A stretch of DNA of 64,000 bases, taken from contig OZ246956.1 in the NCBI GenBank assembly GCA_965232105.1, forward strand, positions 3,162,001 through 3,226,000, given 5' to 3'. This document shows positions 1 to 9,200 of this stretch, in pieces. Both the position numbers and the translations under genes were made by a program. Below the pieces are notes generated by a model that searched no databases, was not told the DNA's origin, and worked only from the letters and a program-made list of their open reading frames with translations. Numbering within the stretch: position 1 is the first letter of the stretch; each line of letters opens with the position of its first letter. The DNA comes from Multivorans sp965232105 (GTDB taxonomy: Bacteria; Acidobacteriota; Thermoanaerobaculia; Multivoradales; Multivoraceae).

Positions 1-736
1 GGATGTGGCCGAAGTACTTCTCGACCCGGGCCTTGACGTCCTCGGCCTCGACGTTGCCGGCGACCACCAGGACCGCGTTCGCCGTGCCGTACCAGGTGTC
101 GAACCACTCATGCACGTCCGCGAGCGAAGCGGCATTCAGGTCTTCCAGCGATCCGATCGTCGAGTGGTCGTAGGGGTGGCCGTCGGGATACGTGTTCTCG
201 AAGATCGTCAGGAAGACCTTGCCGTAGGGCTGGTTCTCGCCCTGGCGCTTCTCGTTCTGGACCACGCCGCGCTGTTCGTCCAGCCGTGCCTGATCGACGG
301 CCGCCCGCATGTGCCCCATCCGATCGGATTCCATCCACAGCGCCATGTCGAGCGCCGTCGTCGGCACGACCTGGAAGTAGTTCGTCCGGTCCTGGTTCGT
401 CGTCCCGTTCATGCCGGTGGCGCCGACCCGGTCGAAGGGCTTGAAGTAGTCGTCGTTGAAGTGCTCGCTGCCGTTGAACATCAGGTGCTCGAACAGGTGT
501 GCGAAGCCGGTCTTGCCGGGTTTCTCGTCTCCGGCGCCGACGTCGTACCAGACGTTGACCGCGACGATCGGCGCCTTGTGATCCTCGTGGACGATGAGGC
601 GCAGGCCGTTGTCGAGCACGTACTTCGTGTACGGGATGTCGACGATGTCGGCGGTACCGGCGGAAGGGTCGGACGCCGGGCCTCCGCAGGCGATGAGAAG
701 CGATAGGACAAGGCCGGTTCCAAGAAGTCGTTTCAC
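1..736 (-). CDS. M16 (insulinase-like) zinc peptidase, N-terminal part, lipoprotein
   Basis: The gene runs off the left edge, so only about the first 245 residues are visible. It should be a periplasmic or outer-membrane-anchored zinc protease of the pitrilysin/insulinase family. The product begins MKRLLGTGLVLSLLIACGG, a short signal ending in a lipobox-like Cys. The inverted zinc motif HxxEH is present as HLFEH, in the usual M16 setting after a strand reading VWYDVGAGDE, and is followed by the family-typical GMNGTTNQDRTNYF stretch. The start is taken as the GTG at 736-734 because AGGAGA lies five to six bases upstream; this start also exposes the signal peptide. It follows hicA by 49 bp on the same strand and could be read through from it, but a functional link is not implied. 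The second M16 domain lies outside the window. Confidence 0.9.
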   Translation of the reverse strand, partial: MKRLLGTGLVLSLLIACGGPASDPSAGTADIVDIPYTKYVLDNGLRLIVHEDHKAPIVAVNVWYDVGAGDEKPGKTGFAHLFEHLMFNGSEHFNDDYFKPFDRVGATGMNGTTNQDRTNYFQVVPTTALDMALWMESDRMGHMRAAVDQARLDEQRGVVQNEKRQGENQPYGKVFLTIFENTYPDGHPYDHSTIGSLEDLNAASLADVHEWFDTWYGTANAVLVVAGNVEAEDVKARVEKYFGHI

Positions 737-785
737 GGTGTTCTCCTGGTTCGGAAGAGGGGTTCTGGTCGCGGCGGTTCTGGTC

Positions 786-998
786 TCAGAGATCGTCGGG
801 AGTCAGGCCGGTTCTCTTGGCGATTCGGGACAACATGCGCGGCCCGATCTCTTCACCGGCACGAAAGGCGAATACGTACTTCGGCCAGCCGGGACGCGAG
901 AGAATCTTGTGAGAACCCGATGATCTCTCGACCCGCCACCCGATGCGCACCAAGGCCGCGAGCAACCGTCGAGCCTTGACGGCTGGCCAGGTACTCAC
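786..998 (-). CDS. hicA: HicA-type toxin (mRNA interferase), type II toxin-antitoxin
   Basis: A 70-residue protein of the YcfA/HicA family, a small double-stranded-RNA-binding-fold mRNA interferase. The hallmark is the catalytic His within GSHKIL (residues 28-33), preceded by a helix rich in Arg/Leu and the segment RIGWRVERSSGSH. The start ATG overlaps the end of the upstream hicB-like gene by four bases, the coupled arrangement expected of a toxin-antitoxin pair with the antitoxin gene first. Length is normal for HicA. A second, distinct hicBA pair occurs at 10460-11009. Family assignment is from motif and context; toxicity is inferred. Confidence 0.88.
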   Translation of the reverse strand: MSTWPAVKARRLLAALVRIGWRVERSSGSHKILSRPGWPKYVFAFRAGEEIGPRMLSRIAKRTGLTPDDL

Positions 999-1201
999 GC
1001 AGCGGCAAACCGGATGGTGGTCGCCCTCGCCGAGGGTTCACCTTGCTCCATCCGCTCGGCGATAACGCGAAGAGCCAGCGCCTTCGCCCGCCTCATGGCG
1101 TCTTCGCGGCTCTCTCCGTAGGCCATGACGCCTGCGAGTTCGATGACCTCCGCAATCCAGCGGCCATCGTCCTCGCGCTCTGTTTCGATGGTCAATCGCA
1201 C
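995..1201 (-). CDS. hicB: HicB-type antitoxin
   Basis: A 68-residue protein with the HicB partial RNase H-like fold: MRLTIETEREDDGRWIAEV at the N-terminus, then the ELAGVMAYGESREDAMRRA segment in which the conserved G-x-S-x-x-E-A helix is recognisable. There is no extra C-terminal DNA-binding domain, so this is the short HicB form. It precedes hicA with a four-base overlap and is probably transcribed from its own promoter in the 84 bp gap below the helicase gene. HicB normally neutralises HicA by blocking its active-site His. Confidence 0.85.
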   Translation of the reverse strand: MRLTIETEREDDGRWIAEVIELAGVMAYGESREDAMRRAKALALRVIAERMEQGEPSARATTIRFAAA

Positions 1202-1285
1202 CCTGTTCGCCTGCTCCGTTCAGGAGGCACTCTAGCCCGAACGCCTGAGGGAGTCGAACCGAGGGCGACCCCGGCGCCAGGGAGG

Positions 1286-4255
1286 TCATGGGTTCCTCGT
1301 GTACTCGCAAGGCGGCTCGGAGGAGTAGCCGCTACAGGCCCAGAAGCGCCCGTACTGTCCGTTCTTGAGAACGAGCGCGCCCTCGCCGCATCGGGGGCAC
1401 ATCGGCGTCTCCTGGCCGCAATCCGTCGCCGAGCAGACAGCCAGGCCCTTGGCAGGCACCAGGAATCCCTCTCCGCAGGCGTGGCAGAGGGGCGCCAGAA
1501 AGGCGCAGTGCGGGTGGTTCGTGCAGCGCAGGTTCTTCCCGCTCTGCGAAGGAACCAGGAAACCCTGGCAGCAGGGGCAGGGTGGTGCGCCGTCGTGCGG
1601 GAATTCGCCCAACTGCCGGACAGGAGGCGAGGCGTCGCCGTTCCCGCGGGCCTGGTCCGCCGCGTTCAACAGTTCAGTCACGAACGGGGAAGGACGCTTG
1701 CTGTCGACGATCAGGTAGGTCCCGCGCTTCGCTCTCGTAGTTGCCACGTAGAACAACCGTCGTTCCTCGCCATAGGGCAGCGCCGCCTCGGCTACGGGAA
1801 GCACCATCCGCAGCACGGGGTCGTCTTGCTTGAGGGAGGGGAAGCCCCCTCGTCTCAGGTCGAGCACAATGCCGTAGTCGGCTTCAAGACCCTTGGCACG
1901 GTGGACCGTGCTGAAGTCGACCGGCAGTTCACGGCCGTCCCTGGCCTCGCGGACCTGAGCCCGGCTCCGGTTGTAGCGGCCCAGCGCGAGCACCGAGGGC
2001 CGGTGCCGGGTGCCGCTTCCGCCCCGGACGCTTCTTAGTTCGATGTCTTCGATGGCCTGAACAATCCCCGCTTCCACGGAGCGGTGGACCGGGATCACCG
2101 TGATGCCCTCGTCCGGCCCCTTGCTCGCGCTGCGGACCTCCCTCTGCGTCTGTACGGGGTTTCGTTGCACGAAGGCTGAAGTAGGCGCCAGGATGCGGGG
2201 GCCGTAGCGGAAGGTCAGGCTGAGTGGCCGTTCCTGAACGTGCCCAAGGTGGTCGCCGCACTGCCGAAGCAACCTCACGTCGCTGCCGGCAAAGCGGTAG
2301 ATCGACTGCCAGTCGTCGCCTACGAAGAAGAACGCGACCTCCGGCCCCCTGAAGCCCTTCAGGAGTCGCATGCGGGCGGCGGAGATGTCCTGGAACTCGT
2401 CGACCAGGACGTGGCTGTAGTGGGAGGTCCAGCTTCCGGCCTCAAGCAACTCGGCGGCTCGAATGATGAGATCGTTGAAGTCGAGCGCATTCTCCTGCGC
2501 GAGGTTCGCTTCGTAGGCGTTCCGGATCGGTTCGAACAGGGAAAGGAACGCCAGGTTCCTGAGCTTCGCGCCGCTGCTTCCGGCGCGACGCCTGAGCTCG
2601 TCACTTGACAGGCCGGCGCCTCTGGCGTGCTGGAGGAAGGTGGCGAGCAGATCCGACAGGACGCGAATCGTCGAGTCTCGGAGCTCCTGGAGGACTTTCG
2701 CAAATGGCACGGGGTGGAGATCAACCCCCGCCTTGAGCAACTCGCTCCGAAGGTGGTCCCGCAGGACGCCGGCCCGGCACTGCCAGGAATGGGCCTCGAT
2801 GAGGTGAGTGCCGTGGCGTTTGTGGATGTCGCGCTTCCACTGAACGGCAGGCTCGTAGCTCTTCTGGAAATGCGGCGGCGCGTTTCCGTTCTTGTCAAGA
2901 GCGAAGTGCTCGATGTAGAGATCGTGATCGGGAAGGTAGAAGGCCGGCTGGTACTGCCGGAGCCTGGCGCTGATCGCCGGTCCCCGGTACTTCGCCTCGT
3001 ACTCGAACCGCACGCCGTTCACGGACAGGAAGTTCGCGATCTCCAACTCCTCGTGGCTCTTGACCAGGTCGCCGCTGAGCGTTCGCAGTTCAGTGCCTCG
3101 GACGAAGTCGTAGTACTCCTGGCTTGTCTCGAAGTCAAAGGGAGAGCGATACTCCGTGCTGAAGTAGGCGACGAACTCGACGAGGATCTCGGGCAGGTCG
3201 TTTAGCCAGCGATCGATCGCCTCAAGGAGCCGCTTGTCGTCCGTCGCAAAGGTCGAGATTCTGGTGGCGCCCTCGATATCGGCGATGACCTGGCGGCCGA
3301 AGCTGTGGAAGGTCCTGACCTCGACGTCCGCAAGATCCTGTGGGAGTCGTTCCCGTATCTCCTGGGCTGTCTTCCGGTTGAAGGCCAGCACCAAAATTCT
3401 CCAGGGGCTGGCGGCGCCGCTGCGGACCAGGTGCGCGGCCTTTGCCGTGATCACCGCCGTCTTGCCGGAGCCGGCGCCTGCAAGCACCAGGGTGACGTCC
3501 TCATCGGTGGCCACCGCTTCGGCCTGCTCGTCTGTCGGCGGGTGGGCGGTCACGCCTCGCGCGGCCTGCCTCACCTTCGCCTTGCGACTGGCGACGTACC
3601 GATCATTGGCTTCCTTCCGGACTCGCTCGAAGCTCTCGCGGGTGCTTCCGATCGCCTTCAGGCGGACGAGGGCTGCGGTCGCGGCCGGTTCCAGGAGCTG
3701 ACGGATGGGAGCGGCGCCGGCCTCGGTTACGAGCGGCTCGATCCTGCGCCACAGGCTGCCCGCCCGGGAGTGGCGGAGGTAGCGGTCACCGCCGAGGGCC
3801 TCGTCGACTTCTCCTGCTGCTTCGACTATGGCGGGGCCGAGCTCACACGCCCGGGCTGCCGCAAGGAGGAACGCGCGGCGCGCCTCAGCGAGGGCTGCTT
3901 CGATGATGGAGGCCGCTCGCCGGGAGAGCCCTCCAAGGACGATGGACTCGCCGGCGGTCCGGAGGTTGAGACGCGTCCACGGCCAGCTCTCTTGGACCGA
4001 TACGTCGAAGGGCTCGGCCAGGCTGATCCTGAGAGACGTGCCGCGTCTCCTGTAGAGGACGACGTCGAGAGTCGTGCAGCAGATCCTGGAGTACCCCCTT
4101 GAGAACAGCCGGTGGAGCAGGGAACTCTTTGCTGCTGCAACGGTCACTGCTTCGTCCGAGCTGCAGCGCGCCGGCTCGGCCGGCCCTTCGGCCCTTGCGT
4201 TGCGGATAGCGATGTCGTCCAAGGCGCTTTCGCTTCCGGGGCGAGAGAGGGTCAC
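1286..4255 (-). CDS. UvrD/HelD-like superfamily 1 DNA helicase with C-terminal topoisomerase-type zinc ribbons
   Basis: A protein of about 989 residues that unwinds DNA using ATP. Walker A is GAGSGKT at about residue 260, and Walker B/DEAD-like motif II is VLVDEFQDI at about 617. Later SF1 motifs include GDDWQSIYRF and the HRAKGLEAD segment. Between the ATPase halves (about residues 405-500) is a nuclease-like insertion, VRFEYEAKY...FYLPDHDLYIEHF...WKRDIHK, typical of HelD-like proteins, but the usual Asp of the P-D-F core is Ala. The C-terminus carries three Cys4 zinc-ribbon motifs (for example CPCCQGF and CPRCGEG) as in topoisomerase I tails. The GTG at 4255 is preferred because it forms a four-base GTGA overlap with the upstream ggt stop; an ATG at 4300 would overlap more. 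Role is probably DNA repair or defence. Confidence 0.85.
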   Translation of the reverse strand: MTLSRPGSESALDDIAIRNARAEGPAEPARCSSDEAVTVAAAKSSLLHRLFSRGYSRICCTTLDVVLYRRRGTSLRISLAEPFDVSVQESWPWTRLNLRTAGESIVLGGLSRRAASIIEAALAEARRAFLLAAARACELGPAIVEAAGEVDEALGGDRYLRHSRAGSLWRRIEPLVTEAGAAPIRQLLEPAATAALVRLKAIGSTRESFERVRKEANDRYVASRKAKVRQAARGVTAHPPTDEQAEAVATDEDVTLVLAGAGSGKTAVITAKAAHLVRSGAASPWRILVLAFNRKTAQEIRERLPQDLADVEVRTFHSFGRQVIADIEGATRISTFATDDKRLLEAIDRWLNDLPEILVEFVAYFSTEYRSPFDFETSQEYYDFVRGTELRTLSGDLVKSHEELEIANFLSVNGVRFEYEAKYRGPAISARLRQYQPAFYLPDHDLYIEHFALDKNGNAPPHFQKSYEPAVQWKRDIHKRHGTHLIEAHSWQCRAGVLRDHLRSELLKAGVDLHPVPFAKVLQELRDSTIRVLSDLLATFLQHARGAGLSSDELRRRAGSSGAKLRNLAFLSLFEPIRNAYEANLAQENALDFNDLIIRAAELLEAGSWTSHYSHVLVDEFQDISAARMRLLKGFRGPEVAFFFVGDDWQSIYRFAGSDVRLLRQCGDHLGHVQERPLSLTFRYGPRILAPTSAFVQRNPVQTQREVRSASKGPDEGITVIPVHRSVEAGIVQAIEDIELRSVRGGSGTRHRPSVLALGRYNRSRAQVREARDGRELPVDFSTVHRAKGLEADYGIVLDLRRGGFPSLKQDDPVLRMVLPVAEAALPYGEERRLFYVATTRAKRGTYLIVDSKRPSPFVTELLNAADQARGNGDASPPVRQLGEFPHDGAPPCPCCQGFLVPSQSGKNLRCTNHPHCAFLAPLCHACGEGFLVPAKGLAVCSATDCGQETPMCPRCGEGALVLKNGQYGRFWACSGYSSEPPCEYTRNP

Positions 4256-6174
4256 CACGCGATGCCGTAGTCCTCGCCGAAGTCGCTGGCGCCGCCCCAC
4301 ATCGTGCCGTTCTTGCGGTCGAACCAGATTGCTGTGATCGGTCCGGAGGTCCGGTCCAGCGCGCGCACGCGGTAGCCCATGTCGCGGAGTTCATCTCGTA
4401 CCCAGGAGGGCACGTCGCTGCGGACGTCGATATCTCCGGGCCGCGACTCGTGGGCGCCGAAGGAACTCTGCATCTGGTGGCTGGTGATGTTCGCTGCCTC
4501 GACCGCTTGCTGGACGTTCATGCCGAACTCCACGACGTTCAGGAAGAACTGGAGCAGGTTCTGGTCCTGTGTGTCGCCGCCCTGGACGGCGAAGGACAGG
4601 TAGGGGTTTCCGTCCTTGAGCGCCATTCCGGGTGTCAGGGTGGCTCGGGGGCGCTTGCCGGGTTCCGGCAGGTTGTACGGGTTGAGCCCCGGGTCGAGCA
4701 CGAAGCTCTGCATCCGCTGGCTCATCCCGATGCCGGTGCGCCCCGCGACCACGGCGGGGATCCAGGCCCCGCTGGGGGTGACCGACACGACCCAACCCTC
4801 GGCGTCGGCGGCCTGAATCGAGGTCGTGCCCGCGGTGAAAGCCTCTTCGTAGGTCATCCTGGGAAAGGGCTGTCGGCCGGCCGACGCCTGCTGGAAGCCC
4901 TGCTCGCCCTCGGCGTCGGCTGCTGGCGGGATCGGCGTCCATTGCTTCAGCAGGTCGAGGAACGGATTCTCCCCCTCCTGGAAGTCGTAGGGATCGCCAG
5001 GACGCGCGTTCTCGTCGTTGTGTTCCCAGTCGATCGACTCGTAGCGGGCGCGGGCGTAAGTCTTCGACAGCAGGCCTTCCAGCGGCTCCTCGGGCGGGTA
5101 GTAGGGGTCGCCGTAGTAGAAGTCGCGGTCGGCGAAGGCGAGGTTCATCGCCTGGTAGAGGGTGTGGATGTACCGGGCCGAGTTGTAGCCCATTGGCCTC
5201 AGATCGGCGTTCTCCAGGATGTTCAGTGCCTGGAGCATGACGGGTCCTTGCACCCAGGAGGTCAGCTTGTAGACGTCGACGCCGCGGTAGTTCGTGCGCA
5301 CCGGTTCCTCGATGTGGACCTGCCAGCGGTCGAGGTCGGCCATCGTCACGAGCCCGCCCAGTTCCTCCGACCCGCGGACGAACTCTTCGGCGATGTCGCC
5401 GCGGTAGAAGCGGTCGTAGGCGGCGGCCAGGGCCTGCTCGCGCGTCTTGCCCTGCTTGAGGGCGGCGGCCTCCGCGTCGACGAGCTTGCGCAAGGTGTCG
5501 AGAAGGTCCGGCTGGCGGAAGATCTCGCCGGCGCGCGGGGCGGCGCGTCCGTCGCCTTCTTCGGCCGACGACAGGTGGGGCAGGAAGACCCGCGCCGAAT
5601 CCGGCCACTGCTGGAGCATCTCCTTGCGTCGCTCCATGTTGTCGGCCTGCGCTCGCTCGATCGGGTAGCCGTCCGCCATCTGGATCGCGGGTTCGAGCAC
5701 CTCGGCGAGGCTCATCGTTCCGTAGTGGGAGAGCATCACGATCAGGCCGCCCGGGGTGCCCGGCGTCACCGCCGCGAGCGGACCGTACTCCGGGGGATAC
5801 ACGAAGCCCCGCTCGCGGTAGAAGTCGACCGTGGCGCCGGTAGGGGCCACCCCGAGCGCGTTGATTCCGATGACTTCCCGCGTGTGCGGGTCGAAAATCA
5901 GCGCTTGCGTCTCGCCGCCCCAGCCCAGGGTGTCCCACATCGTCGAGGTCGCGGCGAGCATGGCGCACGTCGCGTCGACCGCGTTGCCGCCGCGGCCGAA
6001 GATCAGGGCGCCGGCCGTGGCGGCGAGCGGTTTGCCTGTCACCGCCACCCAGTGGCGGCCGTGCAGGACCGGTTTGACCGTGCGTTGGGCGAGGACCGGG
6101 GCGGCGGCACTTGCGGCGGCGACGGCCAACGCCAGGAAACGAACCCGGAGACCACGGGTCGGCGTAGGGATCAT
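4252..6174 (-). CDS. Gamma-glutamyltransferase family protein (Ntn hydrolase), secreted
   Basis: A 640-residue exported Ntn-hydrolase that would cleave or transfer gamma-glutamyl groups from glutathione-like substrates. The first 29 residues form a signal peptide ending PVLAQ. The large-subunit region shows GRGGNAVDATCAM and TPGTPGGL; the autoprocessing site is GTTSIQAAD with the likely nucleophile at Thr450, followed by GIGMSQRMQSF and the GGDTQDQ glycine-rich segment. The canonical T-T-H motif is T-T-S here, a deviation seen in divergent homologues, so glutathione is not certain as substrate. The gene is coupled to the downstream helicase by a GTGA overlap, an odd functional pairing that probably reflects compact packing. 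Confidence 0.88.
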   Translation of the reverse strand: MIPTPTRGLRVRFLALAVAAASAAAPVLAQRTVKPVLHGRHWVAVTGKPLAATAGALIFGRGGNAVDATCAMLAATSTMWDTLGWGGETQALIFDPHTREVIGINALGVAPTGATVDFYRERGFVYPPEYGPLAAVTPGTPGGLIVMLSHYGTMSLAEVLEPAIQMADGYPIERAQADNMERRKEMLQQWPDSARVFLPHLSSAEEGDGRAAPRAGEIFRQPDLLDTLRKLVDAEAAALKQGKTREQALAAAYDRFYRGDIAEEFVRGSEELGGLVTMADLDRWQVHIEEPVRTNYRGVDVYKLTSWVQGPVMLQALNILENADLRPMGYNSARYIHTLYQAMNLAFADRDFYYGDPYYPPEEPLEGLLSKTYARARYESIDWEHNDENARPGDPYDFQEGENPFLDLLKQWTPIPPAADAEGEQGFQQASAGRQPFPRMTYEEAFTAGTTSIQAADAEGWVVSVTPSGAWIPAVVAGRTGIGMSQRMQSFVLDPGLNPYNLPEPGKRPRATLTPGMALKDGNPYLSFAVQGGDTQDQNLLQFFLNVVEFGMNVQQAVEAANITSHQMQSSFGAHESRPGDIDVRSDVPSWVRDELRDMGYRVRALDRTSGPITAIWFDRKNGTMWGGASDFGEDYGIAW

Positions 6175-6273
6175 CGCGTCAGCTTATCGCCGCCTGTGAC
6201 AGGCGTTCTCCGTTGGCGCCCGAGCTGGGATCGCCTCGCCTTCTTGGGCTCCTCGCGATCCCGCTGGCTGGTA

Positions 6274-9200
6274 TCAGGCTGTCTCATGCTGCGCTCTAGA
6301 ATCGTCGAGTCCCTCCGCGTGGCGACTCCAGGTGCGGGCGAAGAAGCCGTAGCGGAGTCGTCCGCGCCAGCGGGTCCACGGGATCGGAAACACCCTTGGC
6401 TCCGTAGTCTCAGTCGAATCGACGACGTAGAGCCAGTACTCGGCGCCGTCTTCCTGCTTCAGGGCATCGTTGACTTGCCGGACGGACAGAAGGACGCTGG
6501 CTTGGTCTCCCTCGAATCGCCCCTGGACGCCCTTCACTTCGATTCGCCGGACCCTGCCGGTCTTCGGATCTCGGCTGAGCACGTCGTAGCCAGGCTGGCC
6601 GGGTGGTGCCTCTTCTGCCTCCCGACCTTGCTCCGTTTCAAACTTGACGACGCTTCTGCGAGCTTTCCTGTCGCTCTTCGGCCCTGGAGTCTTCTTCTCC
6701 GACCTCCTGCTCTCTGCGTCCGAGGTCGACTCGTCGTCCGCGGACTCGGCGAAGACGGCTACCTGGTTGACTGCCAGCCGTCTCGACGCGGTCCTCGCTT
6801 TCGTCGTCTCCAATGGTTTCCGTCCGGGACCCTCGAGTTTCGGCTCGGGACCGTCTGGAGCGGGTTCATCACCATCGTCTAGCTCGAATTCGTCAAGGTT
6901 GACTTCCACGCCGAGTCCATCGGCCAGCGTCCTGAGATGCGCTCGGAAAGACGTCGGGTTGTCCAGCGCAAACAGGGCCCCGGTGAGCCATGCGACATCG
7001 TTACCTCGCTGGCTGAGCTGGAAGTGGTTCACGAGCTGGTCGGCTGCTTCGACGGCAAACCTCGACGGCTCGCCAGCGAGTCGGAAAGTGTCGCCCTCGG
7101 CGTAGGCCAGGACGGGGCGCTCCGTGTCGGCGACACGCAAGGTCAAATGCTCATGGAAGGTGAACTCCCGAATCTCCCGCCGATCCTCAAGCAACGCCAG
7201 GGTCTGGAGGAGTTTCTCGAATCGTCCCTTCCAGGGCATCTCGTGAGCGAGCGCTGGGCCGGGCTGAACGCTGACCTCACCCGAGAGCAAAGGAACATCG
7301 AGTCGCGCGGCGACTCGACGGACCGCCTGGCTTGTGTCGCCCAGGTGAGATGCCGCCACGGCGATTCTGTCGTCGGCGAGCAGCTGGCGGATGAACGGCG
7401 ACCGTACGTCGTCAACGATGAGCGAGGTGCCGTCAGCGGGTCGCCACTTGCCTTGGCCGTAGAGGCGGACCTGCTTCCGGCTCTCTTCCCAGTCCGACAT
7501 CGGGATGATGCCGGCGTCGAGATCGTCCAGCACGTAGCGGTAGGCGGCCGCCACGCGACTTCGCAGTTGCTCCACTCCGGCAGGTTGCTCTTTCCAGAGA
7601 TCCACCAGGAAACCCATCGCCTGATGTCCAGTCGTGGTTGTCGGGATCGAAGGGATGAGTTCGTCGACTATGGCCGCGAGCTCGTTGCTGACGAACGACA
7701 AGGCGACGACCCACCCACCGAGATCGCTTCGCAGGCCTTCGCCGGCTCCGCAGCGGCGCACGCTACGGCTGACCAACGGAACGCCCTGTCGCTTCAGGTT
7801 CTCAAGCCCCGCGTCAAGTTCGGCTCGCGTAGTGGCCCCGCCTCGGCACTCTTCTTGTACTTCACGGAGGAGAGCAGCCAGTTCAGCGTCCGGCGTATCT
7901 TCATCGCTGCACAGCACGAGCCGGTGGAGCGCTGGGGACTTCGGGATCGTAGTGCCGAACTCGATGCCCTCTTGCTGCAGTACTTTGGCCAGTTCCGGAT
8001 CGATGGCTGCGACCGGAGCGCCCTCGTAGTCGGCATCGGGTGAGAGTAGGACCTCGCTTGGTCTGTGCCGTTCCCCGTTCCTGCAGAGCAGCCAAGCGTG
8101 GCTCTGCAGATCCCGGAGCCAGCCGCAAGATGTTGTGCCGCGAGCTGTTTTGGTGCCCCAGTAGCTGCCTTCGGCTCGCTTCCTTCCAATGCCGCTGAAG
8201 GAGCTGGGGCTGCCGCTCAACCAGTCCTGCACCGCCTCGGCAGGAACATCGGCGAGGGGGAACGGGAAGTGGTAGTCGACTACCTGGTAGCCGCTTCGGA
8301 CGCCGGTCTTCGGTGGCTCCGCACCGATTTGCCGTTCGACGAGCGATCGCTGGCTTGATGTGTAGCGGACCCGCCGCTCTTGTAGCTTGACTTGGCCGGG
8401 GACTCCGAGCCGCTCCAGGAACAGCGTCACCGCGCGTCGATCCTCGATGATCGCGTAGTCCTCAGCCAGTGGCGACTTCGCGCCAAAGATCTGCCGGCGG
8501 CAGGCGCCATGGTCGACGACGGGATCGGCGAGCAGAGAGTCGGCTGGCCTCCGTGGTCCATTCTCGGTCATGACAAGGGGAACGAGATCCTGGCGCTGAT
8601 CGCCCCGGTGTAGCGCCCATTCGAGGAGTTCAACCAGCGGAAAGCCGTCCTCGGCCCCGACCGTGTTGCAGGCGTCCCGAACTACCGCCGCCAGCCTCAC
8701 GTCTTGGTGGCGCTTCTTGAGCCAAGCGGCGCCCGCGTGCGTCGATTGCCTCACCCGGTTGCGGAGCCTTGGGGGCAGGCGCTCATCGGGACGGGGAAGG
8801 AGATCTGCGAGTGCCTTCGCGACGACGGGACCGCTGGGCTCGTTTTCTGATGGCGGTTCCTCGTTCAGGAAGCGCGTGTGCCTTGCCGGTAGCCATGTGC
8901 CGGCCTCGGTGGGCACGGCTGGCGCCTCGTGCCATTCCCGGTCGTCAAGGCCATGCCAGAGGGCGAACAACGCATCCGTGCGCACATCGTTGGGTAGCTC
9001 GTCTTCCAGTACGCTCCACCAGGTCGGCACCGTCTCCGCCCAGCGGACGTCGTTCGCCGAGACTTCCCGCGCGCTACCTAGCCAGCGAAGGAACTCGACG
9101 CCGCGCTTCCCCAAGGTCTGTTCTTGCACCAGTTCTTTGCCGAAGAGCAGGTCGGGGTGCCAGAGGGGTCGGCGGCCGAAGTCGTCCCGGAACCGGCCGG

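Noticed and set aside
5..706. Open frame of 233 codons on the plus strand
   Set aside because: It is the antisense shadow of the M16 peptidase, which has a signal peptide, HLFEH and a ribosome site.
1245..1262. tRNA T-arm look-alike (GGTTCGACTCC on the minus strand) in the gap between hicB and the helicase gene
   Set aside because: The flanking bases do not pair as a T stem and no acceptor or anticodon arm can be found, so it is not a tRNA.
4450..6882. An 810-codon plus-strand frame
   Set aside because: It crosses the gamma-glutamyltransferase and the DUF3883 domain in antisense; composition is Arg/Val/Leu-rich with no domain. High GC creates such frames.
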